Made by a program: the position numbers and the translations under genes. From assembly GCF_029892155.1 (NCBI RefSeq), contig NZ_JARZAG010000032.1, positions 1 to 64,000 of the forward strand: a DNA stretch of 64,000 bases, given 5' to 3'. The notes under the pieces were generated by a model. It made no database searches. It saw only the letters and a program-made list of their open reading frames with translations, and was not told the origin of the DNA. Numbering within the stretch: position 1 is the first letter of the stretch; every line of letters starts with the position of its first letter. Of this stretch, positions 33,179-42,548 are shown one piece after another. The DNA comes from Kitasatospora sp. GAS204B (GTDB taxonomy: Bacteria; Actinomycetota; Actinomycetes; Streptomycetales; Streptomycetaceae).

Positions 33179-33294
33179 GGACTTTTAATCCGTAGGTTCA
33201 GGGTTCGAGCCCCTGGCGCCCCACCAGACAGACAAGTGCCCCACCTGCGGCGATGGTCGCAGGTGGGGCACTTCTGCGTCTCCGGCCGTGCTGT
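33179..33294 (+). repeat. attR: second copy of the 116-bp tRNA-Lys 3' repeat
   Basis: Contains only the anticodon-to-CCA half of the tRNA (33179-33226) and the terminator (33234-33273), so it is not a functional tRNA gene. It marks the chromosomal junction. Confidence 0.95.
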
Positions 33295-33389
33295 CAAAGG
33301 TCGCCGGCTGTGGCGCGCAACGCCGGCGGGCGCCGCTGCGAGGGCGTGTGCTCCCGGTGCGGCGCCCGCCAACTCGCGGCGTGCGGGGG

Positions 33390-34538
33390 TTACTTCTTCC
33401 CGTGGTGGGCCGCCGGGATGAAGACCAGGCCCTTGGGGTTGGCGAGGGTGACGCCGACCGAGAGGTGGGTCACGACGCCCGTGCGCTGGTCGACCACGGC
33501 GAGGGCCGGGTCGTTGGGGAGGTCGCCGGACTTGGGGGCGGGCTGGGAGGCGAAGAGGGTGCCGTGCGGCAGGTGGGTCAGCTCGGCCCGGTAGATCGCG
33601 CCGGTGCCCTGGTCGGCCACGTAGAGGTCGCCCGAGGTGGAGCCGGGCTGGATGATGTCGTCGAGCTGCGGGGTGGCCGCGCCGCCGCTGGGGGTGACGG
33701 CGTTGGTGAGGTTCAGCTGGCGGACCGTCGGCTTCTTGGCGTCCAGGTCGCTGACGTAGACCAGCTTGCTGTCGGCCTGGGCGTCCTGGATCAGCGTGCC
33801 GCCGTCCTTGCCGGGGACCCAGCGGTTGGAGTCGGGGTCGGTCAGGCCGAGCGGGGCCGTGGCGGGCGCGCCGGCGGCCGGGTTGATCACGGCGGCGGTG
33901 TCGTTGACGCCGAAGACCGGGGTCAGCTTCGCGGTCGAGCCGCTGAGCTTGACGGTGTAGACGGCGGCCGTGTTGTTCGCGCCCGGCTGCGAGACGTCCG
34001 GGTTGGAGTGCGCGACGTAGATGGTCCCGTTGGAGCTGATCGAGATGGCGTCGGTGCCGCCGTTGGTGCCGTCCGAGCCGGTCTCGGCCGGGCTCGGGCT
34101 GTAGCTGAACTGCTTGACGGCCTCGGCCCCGTCCTCGGACGGGGTGATCGTGTAGAAGCCCGAGTTGAGGTCCTCGTTGACCGTGACGAGCACCCGGTGG
34201 TGCCGGCCGTCGGCGGTGAGCCCGTCGACCTTGCCGGGCAGCACGTAGCTGTACTTGATCTTGCCGGTCTCGAGGTCGAAGCCCACGACGTTGCTCTTGA
34301 CGCCGGCCGGGGAGCCGTCGGACTGGGCGCCGTTCTGGTACGCGACGAAGAGCACGTCACCGAGGCGGGTGATGTCATCGGGGTTCGTGTAGCCGGCCGG
34401 TGCGGCCGCGAAGAGCTTCAGGTGCACCGAGGGAAGCGCTGCGGTGCTGGCGGAGGCGGCGGGCACGGCCACGGCCGACAGAGCGGTGGCGGCGGCCACG
34501 AGGCCGAGACCGATTCGCGCGATCTTGCGCATGCGCAT
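33390..34538 (-). CDS. Secreted beta-propeller-like protein
   Basis: 382 residues from ATG 34538 (AGGAG 7 nt upstream). A classic signal peptide (MRMRKIARIGLGLVAAATAL) has a likely cut after ASA near residue 30. The mature part has repeated strands such as TGKIKYSYVLPGK, GTIYVAHSNPDV, KLVYVSDLDAKKP and GDLYVADQGTGAIY, consistent with a six- or seven-bladed propeller. No catalytic residues identified. First chromosomal gene to the right of the element. Confidence 0.75.
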   Translation of the reverse strand: MRMRKIARIGLGLVAAATALSAVAVPAASASTAALPSVHLKLFAAAPAGYTNPDDITRLGDVLFVAYQNGAQSDGSPAGVKSNVVGFDLETGKIKYSYVLPGKVDGLTADGRHHRVLVTVNEDLNSGFYTITPSEDGAEAVKQFSYSPSPAETGSDGTNGGTDAISISSNGTIYVAHSNPDVSQPGANNTAAVYTVKLSGSTAKLTPVFGVNDTAAVINPAAGAPATAPLGLTDPDSNRWVPGKDGGTLIQDAQADSKLVYVSDLDAKKPTVRQLNLTNAVTPSGGAATPQLDDIIQPGSTSGDLYVADQGTGAIYRAELTHLPHGTLFASQPAPKSGDLPNDPALAVVDQRTGVVTHLSVGVTLANPKGLVFIPAAHHGKK

Positions 34539-34744
34539 GGGGAGACTCCTGAGGATGTCCAGGGCACCCCCGTCCGGAGCGCCCGCCGTCACCCTCGGTG
34601 AGCACTCCTGCTACGTGCAAGATCGAAGTCCCTTTCGGAGCCACTGTTCACCCTCGCGCCGCCACCACGTCTCCGACCACGAAGCGAACTCCCAGGAACG
34701 GCCACTCCGCCACCGGCCACCCCGCCACCGGCGGCCCGCGCCGC

Positions 34745-35806
34745 TCAGGCCAGCCCGAGTTCCTCGTCCGTCCCGAGCGGCGCGAAGTGCCGCGCCACCT
34801 CGGCCGGCGTCACCTCGGCCAGGGTGGCCGGGGACCAGTGCGGGTCGCGGTCCTTGTCGATCACCTGGGCCCGGATGCCCTCGACGAAGTCCGGCGAGCT
34901 CAGCCCGGCCAGTGAGACCCGGTACTCCTGGTCGAGCGCGGCCGCCAGCGAGGGCAGTTCGCGGGCCCGGCGGAGCGCGGCCAGGGTCACCGTGAGCGCG
35001 GTCGGCGACTTGGCGCCGATCAGCTCGGCGGCCTCCTTGGCCTCGGGCACCGAGACGGCGAGCAGTCGCGCCACGATCTGTTCCACCGAGTCGGCGGCGT
35101 AGCACTCGTCGATCCACTCCCGCTGCTCGGCCAGCGGCGCCGGCCCGGCGTCGGTGGCGAACCGCCGTACCGCCTCGGCCGGTTCGAGCACCGCCAGGGC
35201 CTCGGTGAACTCCGCGAGCCGTTCGGTGCGCACGAAGTGGTCGGCGAAGCCGCAGTACAGCGCGTCGGCGGCGGTCAGTTGCCCGGCGGTCAGCGCCAGA
35301 TGGGTGCCCAACTCGCCGGGGGCGCGCGCGAGCAGCCAGCTGCCGCCGACGTCCGGCACGAAGCCGATCGTGGTCTCCGGCATGCCGACGGCCGAGCGCT
35401 CGGTGACCACGCGCACCGAGCCGTGCGCCGATATCCCGACCCCGCCGCCCAGCACCAGGCCGTCCATCACGGCCACGTACGGCTTCGGGTAGCGGGCGAC
35501 GAGGTGGTTGAGCCGGTACTCGGCGCGGAAGAAGGCCCGGGCGGCCGCGCCGCCGAGCTTGGCGTCGTCGTGGAAGAAGCGGATGTCCCCGCCCGCGCAC
35601 AGGCCGCGCTCGCCGGCGCCGGTGATCACCACGGCGGCCACCGCCGGGTCGTCGGCCCAGCTGGTGAGCTGCTCGTGCAGCGCGCTGACCATGGCGTGGT
35701 TGAGCGCGTTGATCGCGCGGGGGCGGTTGAGGGTGAGCCGGCCGATCCGGCCGTCCGTCCGGGCCAGCACCAGCGGCTCGGCGGGTGCGACGGCTTGCGT
35801 GGTCAT
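34745..35806 (-). CDS. 3-hydroxyisobutyryl-CoA hydrolase (enoyl-CoA hydratase superfamily)
   Basis: 353 residues from ATG 35806, AAGGAG upstream. Crotonase-fold signatures: RPRAINALNHAMV near 28-40, the oxyanion-hole segment GAGERGLCAGGDIRFF, and PETTIGFVPDVGGS with the catalytic Glu and Asp of the hydrolase branch. The extra C-terminal domain (residues 250-353) separates this branch from simple hydratases. It removes CoA from 3-hydroxyisobutyryl-CoA in valine breakdown. Monocistronic. Confidence 0.87.
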   Translation of the reverse strand: MTTQAVAPAEPLVLARTDGRIGRLTLNRPRAINALNHAMVSALHEQLTSWADDPAVAAVVITGAGERGLCAGGDIRFFHDDAKLGGAAARAFFRAEYRLNHLVARYPKPYVAVMDGLVLGGGVGISAHGSVRVVTERSAVGMPETTIGFVPDVGGSWLLARAPGELGTHLALTAGQLTAADALYCGFADHFVRTERLAEFTEALAVLEPAEAVRRFATDAGPAPLAEQREWIDECYAADSVEQIVARLLAVSVPEAKEAAELIGAKSPTALTVTLAALRRARELPSLAAALDQEYRVSLAGLSSPDFVEGIRAQVIDKDRDPHWSPATLAEVTPAEVARHFAPLGTDEELGLA

Positions 35807-36134
35807 CGGGGGTGAGCTCCTTGCGGGTTCGGGCCGGCTGCTGCCCACCGTACGCGCCGGGCGGGGTGGCCCGGCCACCGGACCTGCGGTGCGGCCGCCG
35901 CTGCGCACAGCGGTGCGCCACACGCATTCGGGGGGCTACCTCGAAAGAGGTATCCGGGAGTGCCGCCGCGCGGGAATCGGGCGAACGCGCGGCCGCGTTG
36001 ATGACGAACGAATGATTCGTCAGCTGCCCTGCGGCCCTTCGTCGGTGACCGAGCGCGGCAGGTCAGGGCGGGCGCTGCCGGAATGGCACGGGTGCCGCCG
36101 AGCGATATCCCGGGCGATGTCCCGAGCAGCCGGG
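35807..36134. other. Intergenic region with hairpins
   Basis: No gene supported. It holds a TACCTC-GAAA-GAGGTA hairpin (35937-35952) and an inverted repeat TGACGAA / TTCGTCA (36002-36008, 36016-36022), and should carry the promoters of the two divergent genes. Confidence 0.6.
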
Positions 36135-36175
36135 AACTGATCGAGAAACTGACCGGGAACTGACCGGGAAACTGA
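36135..36175 (+). repeat. Four phased AACTGA repeats upstream of the ParB-domain regulator
   Basis: AACTGA begins at 36135, 36147, 36158 and 36170 (12, 11, 12 bp apart), each followed by CCG or TCG. The array ends 31 bp before the GTG start. Confidence 0.6.
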
Positions 36176-36206
36176 TCGAAAAAAGATCGAGAAGGGGGTC
36201 GGCATC

Positions 36207-37367
36207 GTGACCAGCGGTATCGGTGAATCGGCGACGGAATCGCTCTGGCCCGCACCCGCCCGGGCGACTGCGACGGAACTGCAGGCGGTGCCGGACGGCG
36301 GCCGCCTCCCGCTGGCCGCGGTGCGCCCCGGGGACTCCCCACGCTTCACACCGCTGGACGAGGCGCACGCCGCCCGCCTCGCGGCGCTGGACGTCGAACT
36401 GCCGCCGATCCTGGTGCACCGCCCCACCATGCGGGTGGTCGACGGGGCGCACCGGCTGCACGCCGCCGCCCTGCGCGGCGAGCTGACGATCGCCGTCGAG
36501 TACGTCGACGGGCCGGCGGAGGCCGCCTTCATCCGCGCGGTGGCGGCCAACCTGACCGGCGGCCTGCCGCTCTCGGCCGCCGAGCGCAAGGCGGCGGCCG
36601 AACGGATCGTCAGGAGCCGGCCCGAGCGCTCGGACCGCTCGATCGCGCAGCACGTCGGGCTCTCCGCGAAGACGGTCGGACAGATCCGCCGCCGCTCCGC
36701 CGGGGCGCAGTCCGGCGCCCGGGTCGGCCGGGACGGGCGGCTGCGCCCGGTCAATCCGGACGAGGGGCGGCGCCGGGTGCTCAAGGTGATCAGCGAGCGC
36801 CCGGGGGCCTCGCTGCGGGAGATCGCCCAGGCGGCCGGCGTCTCGCTGGGGACGGCACACGGGGTGCGCAGCCGGGTGGACCGGGGCGACCCGGCGCTGC
36901 CCGCGCGCGCCGAGGCGCCGGCTGGGCCGCCCGCGCCCGCCCGCACTGCCGCCCCGGCGCGGATGCCGGCCCGGATCCCGGCCCCGGTGCCCGCCGCCGT
37001 CCGCCCGCAGCCGCGCCCCGCCACGGCGCCCACGCCCCCGGCGCAGCCGGAGCCGATCCGCCGGCTCGCCCAGCGCCGCCTGCCGGGCGGCTACCCGGTC
37101 CCCGCCGTCGCCCCCGCCGGCACAGCCACGGCCTTCGCCCGCCTCGCCGTGCTGCGCCGCGACCCCTCGCTGCGCTTCACCGACCACGGCCGGGCCCTGC
37201 TGCTCTGGCTGCAGCGCCGGCTGTTCGCGGTCAGCGCGGCCGAGCGCGAACTCCAGGACATCCCGCCGCACCTGCTCCCGGTGGTGGCCGACCTGGCTCT
37301 GGAATGCGCCGAGGGCTGGCGCGAGTTGGCCGACCAGCTGCGCGGCCGAGCCCGCCAGATCGGCTGA
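36207..37367 (+). CDS. ParB N-terminal-domain transcriptional regulator
   Basis: 386 residues from GTG 36207. Residues about 34-115 form a ParB/Srx-like domain (LAAVRPGDSPRFTPLDEAHA, LPPILVHRPTMRVVDGAHRL). An HTH follows (SDRSIAQHVGLSAKTVGQIR), and a second winged segment near 190-215 (GASLREIAQAAGVSLGTAHG). A Pro/Ala linker leads to a C-terminal helical domain. This arrangement occurs in streptomycete pathway regulators of the StrR/NovG kind; this one stands alone. Phased repeats upstream suggest autoregulation. Confidence 0.8.
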   Translation: MTSGIGESATESLWPAPARATATELQAVPDGGRLPLAAVRPGDSPRFTPLDEAHAARLAALDVELPPILVHRPTMRVVDGAHRLHAAALRGELTIAVEYVDGPAEAAFIRAVAANLTGGLPLSAAERKAAAERIVRSRPERSDRSIAQHVGLSAKTVGQIRRRSAGAQSGARVGRDGRLRPVNPDEGRRRVLKVISERPGASLREIAQAAGVSLGTAHGVRSRVDRGDPALPARAEAPAGPPAPARTAAPARMPARIPAPVPAAVRPQPRPATAPTPPAQPEPIRRLAQRRLPGGYPVPAVAPAGTATAFARLAVLRRDPSLRFTDHGRALLLWLQRRLFAVSAAERELQDIPPHLLPVVADLALECAEGWRELADQLRGRARQIG

Positions 37368-37490
37368 ACAGCAGCCGGGCGAAGCCCGAGCCGAGCGAGA
37401 TCCGGACAACCCCGACCCGCCGATTGAACGCTGTACGACGCGCCGCCCGAATTCGACCCGCAGTCGAGCGTTCTGGTCCAGACTGCAACC

Positions 37491-38240
37491 ATGCTGGGGC
37501 TACCCGACCACATCCGTGCCTACCTCTTCGACCTCGACGGCGTGCTGACGCAGACCGCCAAAGTGCACGCCGCCGCCTGGAAGGCGATGTTCGACGACTT
37601 CCTGCGCGAGGAAGCCCGCCGCACCGGCGACGAGTTCGTGCCGTTCGACCCGGTCGAGGACTACGACCGCTATGTGGACGGCCGACCGCGCCTGGACGGC
37701 ACCAGGACCTTCCTGGAATCGCGCTCGATCGAGCTGCCGGAAGGCGGCGAAGCCGACCCGCCCGGCACCCGCAGCCTGTACGGTCTCAGCACCACCAAGA
37801 ACGATCTGGTGCTGCGCCTGATCCGGGAGCAGGGCGTCCAGCCGTACGCGGGCTCGGTGGAGTACCTGCACCGGCTGCGGGTGCTCGGCCTGCCCAGGGC
37901 GGTGGTCTCCTCCTCCGCCAACTGCCGTGACGTGCTCAAGGCAGCGGGCATCGACGGCCTCTTCGACGTCGTGATCGACGGCCAGACGGCCAAGCGCGAG
38001 GGCCTGCCCGGCAAGCCGGCTCCCGACACCTACCTGGCCGCCGCCACGGCCCTGGGCGTGGAACCCAAGGACGCGGCGGTCTTCGAGGACGCGCTCGCCG
38101 GAGTGGCCTCCGGTCGGGCGGGGGGCTTCGGGGCGGTGGTCGGGGTCAACCGGACCGGCCAGCGCGCGGCCCTGCTGGCGAACGGCGCGGATCTCGTGGT
38201 GGACGACCTGTCCGAACTGATCGAGGGGGCGGCGCAGTGA
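37491..38240 (+). CDS. Beta-phosphoglucomutase family HAD hydrolase
   Basis: 249 residues. HAD motif I FDLDGVL at 14-20, motif II VVSSSAN, motif III Lys in PGKPAPDTY, motif IV VFEDALAGV. Interconverts beta-glucose 1-phosphate and glucose 6-phosphate in the family. The next gene, a GH65 phosphorylase, overlaps it by GTGA and would supply beta-glucose 1-phosphate, so the pair channels a disaccharide into glycolysis. There is little leader before the ATG. Confidence 0.88.
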   Translation: MLGLPDHIRAYLFDLDGVLTQTAKVHAAAWKAMFDDFLREEARRTGDEFVPFDPVEDYDRYVDGRPRLDGTRTFLESRSIELPEGGEADPPGTRSLYGLSTTKNDLVLRLIREQGVQPYAGSVEYLHRLRVLGLPRAVVSSSANCRDVLKAAGIDGLFDVVIDGQTAKREGLPGKPAPDTYLAAATALGVEPKDAAVFEDALAGVASGRAGGFGAVVGVNRTGQRAALLANGADLVVDDLSELIEGAAQ

Positions 38241-40642
38241 CCGCACAGGAGGGCTTCGCGGTCGATCCGTGGAGCGTCACCGAACACCGACTTGACCTGG
38301 CGGGCCTGGCCCGCACGGAATCCGTCTTCGCGCTCTCCAACGGCCACATCGGCCTGCGCGGCAACCTGGACGAGGGCGAGCCGCACGGCCTGCCCGGCAC
38401 CTATCTCAACGGTGTCTTCGAGCTGCGCCCGCTGCCCTACCCGGAGGGCGGCTACGGCTATCCGGAGTCCGGACAGAGCGTCATCAACGTCACCAACGGC
38501 AAGCTGATCCGGCTGCTGGTCGACGACGAGCCGTTCGACCTGCGGTACGGCGAACTGCGCGGCCACCGCCGCTCGCTGGACTTCCGCGAGGGCGTGCTGC
38601 GGCGCGAGGCCGAGTGGACCTCGCCGGCGGGGCGGACCGTCAAGATCCATTCGGCCCGGCTGGTCTCGCTCACCCAGCGGGCGATCGCCGCGGTGCAGTA
38701 CGAGGTCGAGGCGGTCGACGGTCCGGTCCGGATCGTGGTCCAGTCCGAGCTGGTCGCCAACGAGCAACTGCCGCTGGGCGGTGAGGGCGACCCGCGGGCC
38801 GCGGCCGTGCTGGAGGCGCCGCTGGTCACCGAGGCGCACCACGCGCACGGCACCAAGGCCACCTTGGTGCACCGCACCCGGTACAGCGGGCTGCGGATCG
38901 CGGCCGGCATGGACCACGTGATCGAGGGGCCCGACGGCATCAGCGTCACCTCGGAGGACCAGCACGACCAGGCCCGGGTCAGCGCCACCACCGTGCTGCA
39001 GCCCGGCGAGCGGCTGCGGGTCACCAAGTTCATCGGCTACGGCTGGTCGGCCACCCGCTCGCTGCCGGCCGTGCGCGACCAGGTGGAGGCGGCGATCACC
39101 GCCGCCCGCTACTCCGGCTGGGACGGCCTGGTGGCCGAGCAGAAGGAGTTCCTGGGCGACTTCTGGGACTCCAGCGACATCGAGATCGACGGTGACGTCG
39201 AACTCCAGCAGGCGGTCCGGTTCGCGCTCTTCCACGTGCTGCAGGCCTCCGCGCGCAGCGAGGAACGGGCCATCCCGGCCAAGGGGTTGACCGGTCCCGG
39301 GTACGACGGGCACAGCTTCTGGGACACCGAGACCTTCGTGCTCCCGGTGCTCACCTACAGCGTGCCGGGCGCGGTCGCCCAGGCGCTGCGCTGGCGGCAC
39401 AGCACGCTGCCGCTGGCCCGCGAGCGGGCCGGCCAACTGGGCCTGGCCGGCGCGGTGTTCCCGTGGCGGACGATCCGCGGCGAGGAGTGCTCGGGCTACT
39501 GGCCGGCCGGCACCGCGGCCTTCCACATAGGAGCGGACATCGCGGTCGCCGTGGTCCGTTACGTCCGGGCCACCGGGGACCTCGACTTCGAGCGCGGCTA
39601 CGGCCTGGAGCTGCTGGTCGAGACCGCTCGGATGTGGCGCTCGCTCGGCCACCACGACGCGCAGGGGCGGTTCCGGATCGAGGGCGTCACCGGACCCGAC
39701 GAGTACAGCGCGGTCGCCGACAACAACGTCTTCACCAACCTGATGGCGCAGAGCAACCTGAAGGCGGCCGCCGAGGCGGTGGGCCGCCACCAGTTGGAGG
39801 CCGCCGCGCTCGGGGTGGACACCGAGGAGACCGCCGCCTGGCGCGACGCGGCCAAGGCGATGTACATCCCGTACGACGAGAAGCTCGGCGTCCACCCGCA
39901 GGCGGACGGCTTCACCGACCACCAGGTCTGGGACTTCGAGAACACCCCGCAGGAGAAGTACCCGCTGCTGCTGCACTTCCCGTACTTCGACCTGTACCGC
40001 AAGCAGGTGGTCAAGCAGGCCGACCTGGTGCTCGCGATGCAGATAAGGGGCGATGCCTTCACGCCCGAGCAGAAGGCCCGCAACTTCACCTACTACGAGC
40101 GCCTGACGGTGCGCGACTCCTCGCTCTCGGCCTGCACCCAGGCCGTGATGGCGGCCGAGGTGGGCCAGCTCGACCTGGCCTACGACTACACCGCCGAGGC
40201 CGCCCTGATGGACCTGCACGACCTGGGCGGCAACACCCGCGACGGACTGCACATGGCCTCGCTGGCCGGTGCCTGCATCGCGCTGGTGGCGGGTTTCGGC
40301 GGGATGCGCGACCACGGCGAGTCGCTCGCCTTCCGCCCCAGGCTGCCCGCGGGCCTGTCCCGGCTGGGCTTCTCGATGCGGGTGCGCCACCACCTGCTGA
40401 AGGTGGAGATCACCCACGAGGAGACCACCTACACCCTGCGCGAGGGCGACAAGCTGCGGGTGGCGCACGACGGCGAGGAGCTCTGGGTGGAGGTCGGCGC
40501 TCCGCTGCGGCGCCCGACCCTCAACCCGCCGGCCGGCGAGCGCCCGACCCAGCCGCCCGGGCGCGAGCCGGCCCGCCGGGCACCGCAGGCCGGCCCGATC
40601 ATCGCCTCGGCGCTGGCGGGGGAGCACCTGGCCGCGGAGTAG
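38237..40642 (+). CDS. Glycoside hydrolase family 65 disaccharide phosphorylase
   Basis: 801 residues from GTG 38237, normal GH65 length. An N-terminal beta-sandwich (VFALSNGHIGLRGNLDEGEPHG) is followed by the (alpha/alpha)6 barrel with the general acid in TGPDEYSAVADNNVFTN (about residue 491) and HSFWDTETFVLPVL. The family phosphorolyses maltose, trehalose, kojibiose or nigerose to beta-glucose 1-phosphate and glucose; the exact substrate cannot be read from the sequence. Partner of the upstream phosphoglucomutase. Confidence 0.87.
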   Translation: MTAQEGFAVDPWSVTEHRLDLAGLARTESVFALSNGHIGLRGNLDEGEPHGLPGTYLNGVFELRPLPYPEGGYGYPESGQSVINVTNGKLIRLLVDDEPFDLRYGELRGHRRSLDFREGVLRREAEWTSPAGRTVKIHSARLVSLTQRAIAAVQYEVEAVDGPVRIVVQSELVANEQLPLGGEGDPRAAAVLEAPLVTEAHHAHGTKATLVHRTRYSGLRIAAGMDHVIEGPDGISVTSEDQHDQARVSATTVLQPGERLRVTKFIGYGWSATRSLPAVRDQVEAAITAARYSGWDGLVAEQKEFLGDFWDSSDIEIDGDVELQQAVRFALFHVLQASARSEERAIPAKGLTGPGYDGHSFWDTETFVLPVLTYSVPGAVAQALRWRHSTLPLARERAGQLGLAGAVFPWRTIRGEECSGYWPAGTAAFHIGADIAVAVVRYVRATGDLDFERGYGLELLVETARMWRSLGHHDAQGRFRIEGVTGPDEYSAVADNNVFTNLMAQSNLKAAAEAVGRHQLEAAALGVDTEETAAWRDAAKAMYIPYDEKLGVHPQADGFTDHQVWDFENTPQEKYPLLLHFPYFDLYRKQVVKQADLVLAMQIRGDAFTPEQKARNFTYYERLTVRDSSLSACTQAVMAAEVGQLDLAYDYTAEAALMDLHDLGGNTRDGLHMASLAGACIALVAGFGGMRDHGESLAFRPRLPAGLSRLGFSMRVRHHLLKVEITHEETTYTLREGDKLRVAHDGEELWVEVGAPLRRPTLNPPAGERPTQPPGREPARRAPQAGPIIASALAGEHLAAE

Positions 40643-40737
40643 CGGGCGCGGTTCAAGTAGCCAGATGGCGCGGCCGGGCTGACACTTGATCAGCCCGGCG
40701 GCGCGCGCCGCCCGGGATCACCGGAGAGGGGCAGCGC

Positions 40738-42477
40738 GTGGTGGCGAGCAGTGTGGCCGAGCAGATGGTCGAGGTGCTCCGGCAGGCCGGGGTGGAGCGG
40801 GTCTACGGGGTGGTGGGCGACAGCCTGAATCCGGTGGTGGACGCGATCCGCCGGGCCGAGGGGATCTCCTGGGTGCACGTGCGCAACGAGGAGGCGGGCG
40901 CCTTCGCGGCTGCCGCCGAGGCCGAGCTGACCGGGCGGCTCGCGGTCTGCGCCGGCTCCTGCGGCCCCGGCAACACCCACCTGATCCAGGGCCTCTACGA
41001 CGCCCAGCGCAGCGGGCTGCCGGTGCTCGCGCTCGCCTCGCACATCCCGTCCGCGCAGATCGGCACCGGTTTCTTCCAGGAGACCCACCCCGAGCGGGTC
41101 TTCGCGGACTGCAGCGGCTTCTGCGAGATGGTCTCCACCCCGGCCCAACTGCCCCGGCTGATGCGGGTCGCGGTCCAGCACGCGCTGGGTGCGCGGGGTG
41201 TCTCGGTGCTGGTCTTCCCCGGCGACGTGGCCGCGCTGCCGGCCGCCCACCCCACCGGGAGCGGCGGCTTCCTCACCGAGCGCGGCGTGCTCACCCCGCC
41301 GCCCGGCCAGGTCGCCGAGCTGGCCCGGCTGTTGAACGAGGCCGGGACGGTCGCCGTCTTCGCCGGCGCCGGGGTGCGTGGCGCGCACGCCGAGGTGATG
41401 GAGCTGGCCGGCACGCTGCTCGCGCCGGTCGGGCACTCGCTGCGCGGCAAGGAGTGGATCCAGTACGACAATCCGTACGACGTCGGGATGAGCGGCCTGC
41501 TCGGCTACGGTGCCTGCCACGAGGCGCTGCACGAGGCGGACCTGGTGCTGCTGCTCGGCACCGACTTCCCCTACGACTCCTTCCTGCCACGGGCCCGCAC
41601 CGTGCAGATCGACCACGACGCCACCAGGCTCGGCCGCCGCACCCCGCTGGAGCTCGCGGTGCACGGGGACGTGCGGGCCACCCTGCGGGCGCTGCGGCCC
41701 GAGCTCAAGCCCAAGACCGACCGGCGCTTCCTGGACGGGCTGCTGGCCAAGCACCTCAAGTCGCTGGAGTCGGTGGTCGGCGCCTACACCAGGGACATCG
41801 CCAAGCACCTGCCGATCCACCCCGAGTACGTGGCCGCGGTGCTGGACGAGGTGGCGGCCGAGGACGCCGTCTTCACCGTGGACACCGGCATGAACAACGT
41901 CTGGGCGGCCCGCTACCTGACCCCGAACGGGCGGCGCCGGGTGATCGGCTCCTTCCTGCACGGCTCGATGGCCAACGCGCTGCCGCACGCGATCGGCGCC
42001 CAACTCGCCGAGCCCGGACGGCAGGTGGTGTCGATGTCCGGCGACGGCGGGCTCGGGATGCTGCTGGGCGAGCTGCTGACGGTGGCCAAGTACCAGCTGC
42101 CGGTGAAGACGGTGGTCTTCAACAACGGCGCGCTCGGCATGATCAAGCTGGAGATGCTGGTCAGCGGCTACCCCGAGGCGGAGATCGACAACGGCGAGGT
42201 GGACTACGCGGCGATCGCCACGGCGGCCGGCGTGCCCGGGTGGCGGGTCACCGACCCGGGCCGGGTGCGCGAGGTGCTGGCCGAGGCGCTGGCGCACCCG
42301 GGGCCCGCGCTGGTGGACGTGGTGACCGACCCCAACGCGCTCTCCATCCCGCCGCACATCACGGCCGCCCAGCTCAAGGGCTTCGCGCTGGCGGCGGGCC
42401 GCACGGTGCTGTCGGGCGGGGTCGGGCGGATGATCGACCTGGCCCGTAGCAACCTGCGCAACATCCCGCGGCCGTGA
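40738..42477 (+). CDS. poxB: Thiamine-diphosphate-dependent pyruvate oxidase/dehydrogenase
   Basis: 579 residues from GTG 40738 (GGAGAGGGG upstream). Three-domain ThDP enzyme: the cofactor-activating Glu in VRNEEAGAFAAAA near residue 51, a central FAD-type domain, and the ThDP/Mg motif GDGGLGMLLGELL ending in VVFNNGALGM. The C-terminal ~25 residues are basic and amphipathic, as in PoxB membrane-binding tails. It converts pyruvate to acetate and CO2 with electrons to quinone. Monocistronic. Confidence 0.88.
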   Translation: MVASSVAEQMVEVLRQAGVERVYGVVGDSLNPVVDAIRRAEGISWVHVRNEEAGAFAAAAEAELTGRLAVCAGSCGPGNTHLIQGLYDAQRSGLPVLALASHIPSAQIGTGFFQETHPERVFADCSGFCEMVSTPAQLPRLMRVAVQHALGARGVSVLVFPGDVAALPAAHPTGSGGFLTERGVLTPPPGQVAELARLLNEAGTVAVFAGAGVRGAHAEVMELAGTLLAPVGHSLRGKEWIQYDNPYDVGMSGLLGYGACHEALHEADLVLLLGTDFPYDSFLPRARTVQIDHDATRLGRRTPLELAVHGDVRATLRALRPELKPKTDRRFLDGLLAKHLKSLESVVGAYTRDIAKHLPIHPEYVAAVLDEVAAEDAVFTVDTGMNNVWAARYLTPNGRRRVIGSFLHGSMANALPHAIGAQLAEPGRQVVSMSGDGGLGMLLGELLTVAKYQLPVKTVVFNNGALGMIKLEMLVSGYPEAEIDNGEVDYAAIATAAGVPGWRVTDPGRVREVLAEALAHPGPALVDVVTDPNALSIPPHITAAQLKGFALAAGRTVLSGGVGRMIDLARSNLRNIPRP

Positions 42478-42493
42478 CCTCGGCGGGGGCTTT

Positions 42494-42528
42494 TTGCCTC
42501 TGAGGCACATTTCTTGCCTCGCAGGCAC
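42494..42528. promoter_or_regulatory. Two palindromic operators before the XRE-cupin gene
   Basis: TTGCCTCTGAGGCAC (42494-42508) and TTGCCTCGCAGGCAC (42514-42528) share TTGCCTCNNAGGCAC and are exactly 20 bp apart, in the 71-bp gap between poxB and the regulator. Confidence 0.75.
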
Positions 42529-42548
42529 GGCGGGTGTGGACTGGTCCC

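Larger units (their letters stand above)
3708..33294. mobile_element. Actinomycete integrative and conjugative element (AICE) integrated in tRNA-Lys
   Basis: The element is bounded by the 116-bp att repeats and is about 29.47 kb counted from one repeat start to the other. It carries the full AICE set: tyrosine integrase and xis-like genes next to attR, primase-polymerase and D5 helicase replication genes, KorSA-like GntR repressor, FtsK/TraB-type DNA translocase and Spd-like membrane protein, plus cargo. The replication genes resemble the RepPP (prim-pol) class. The only foreign insertion seen is an IS30 element. All core genes look intact, so the element may still be mobile. Confidence 0.95.

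Noticed and set aside
33179..33226. Apparent second tRNA-Lys
   Set aside because: Only the 3' half is present; it is the attR repeat, not a gene.
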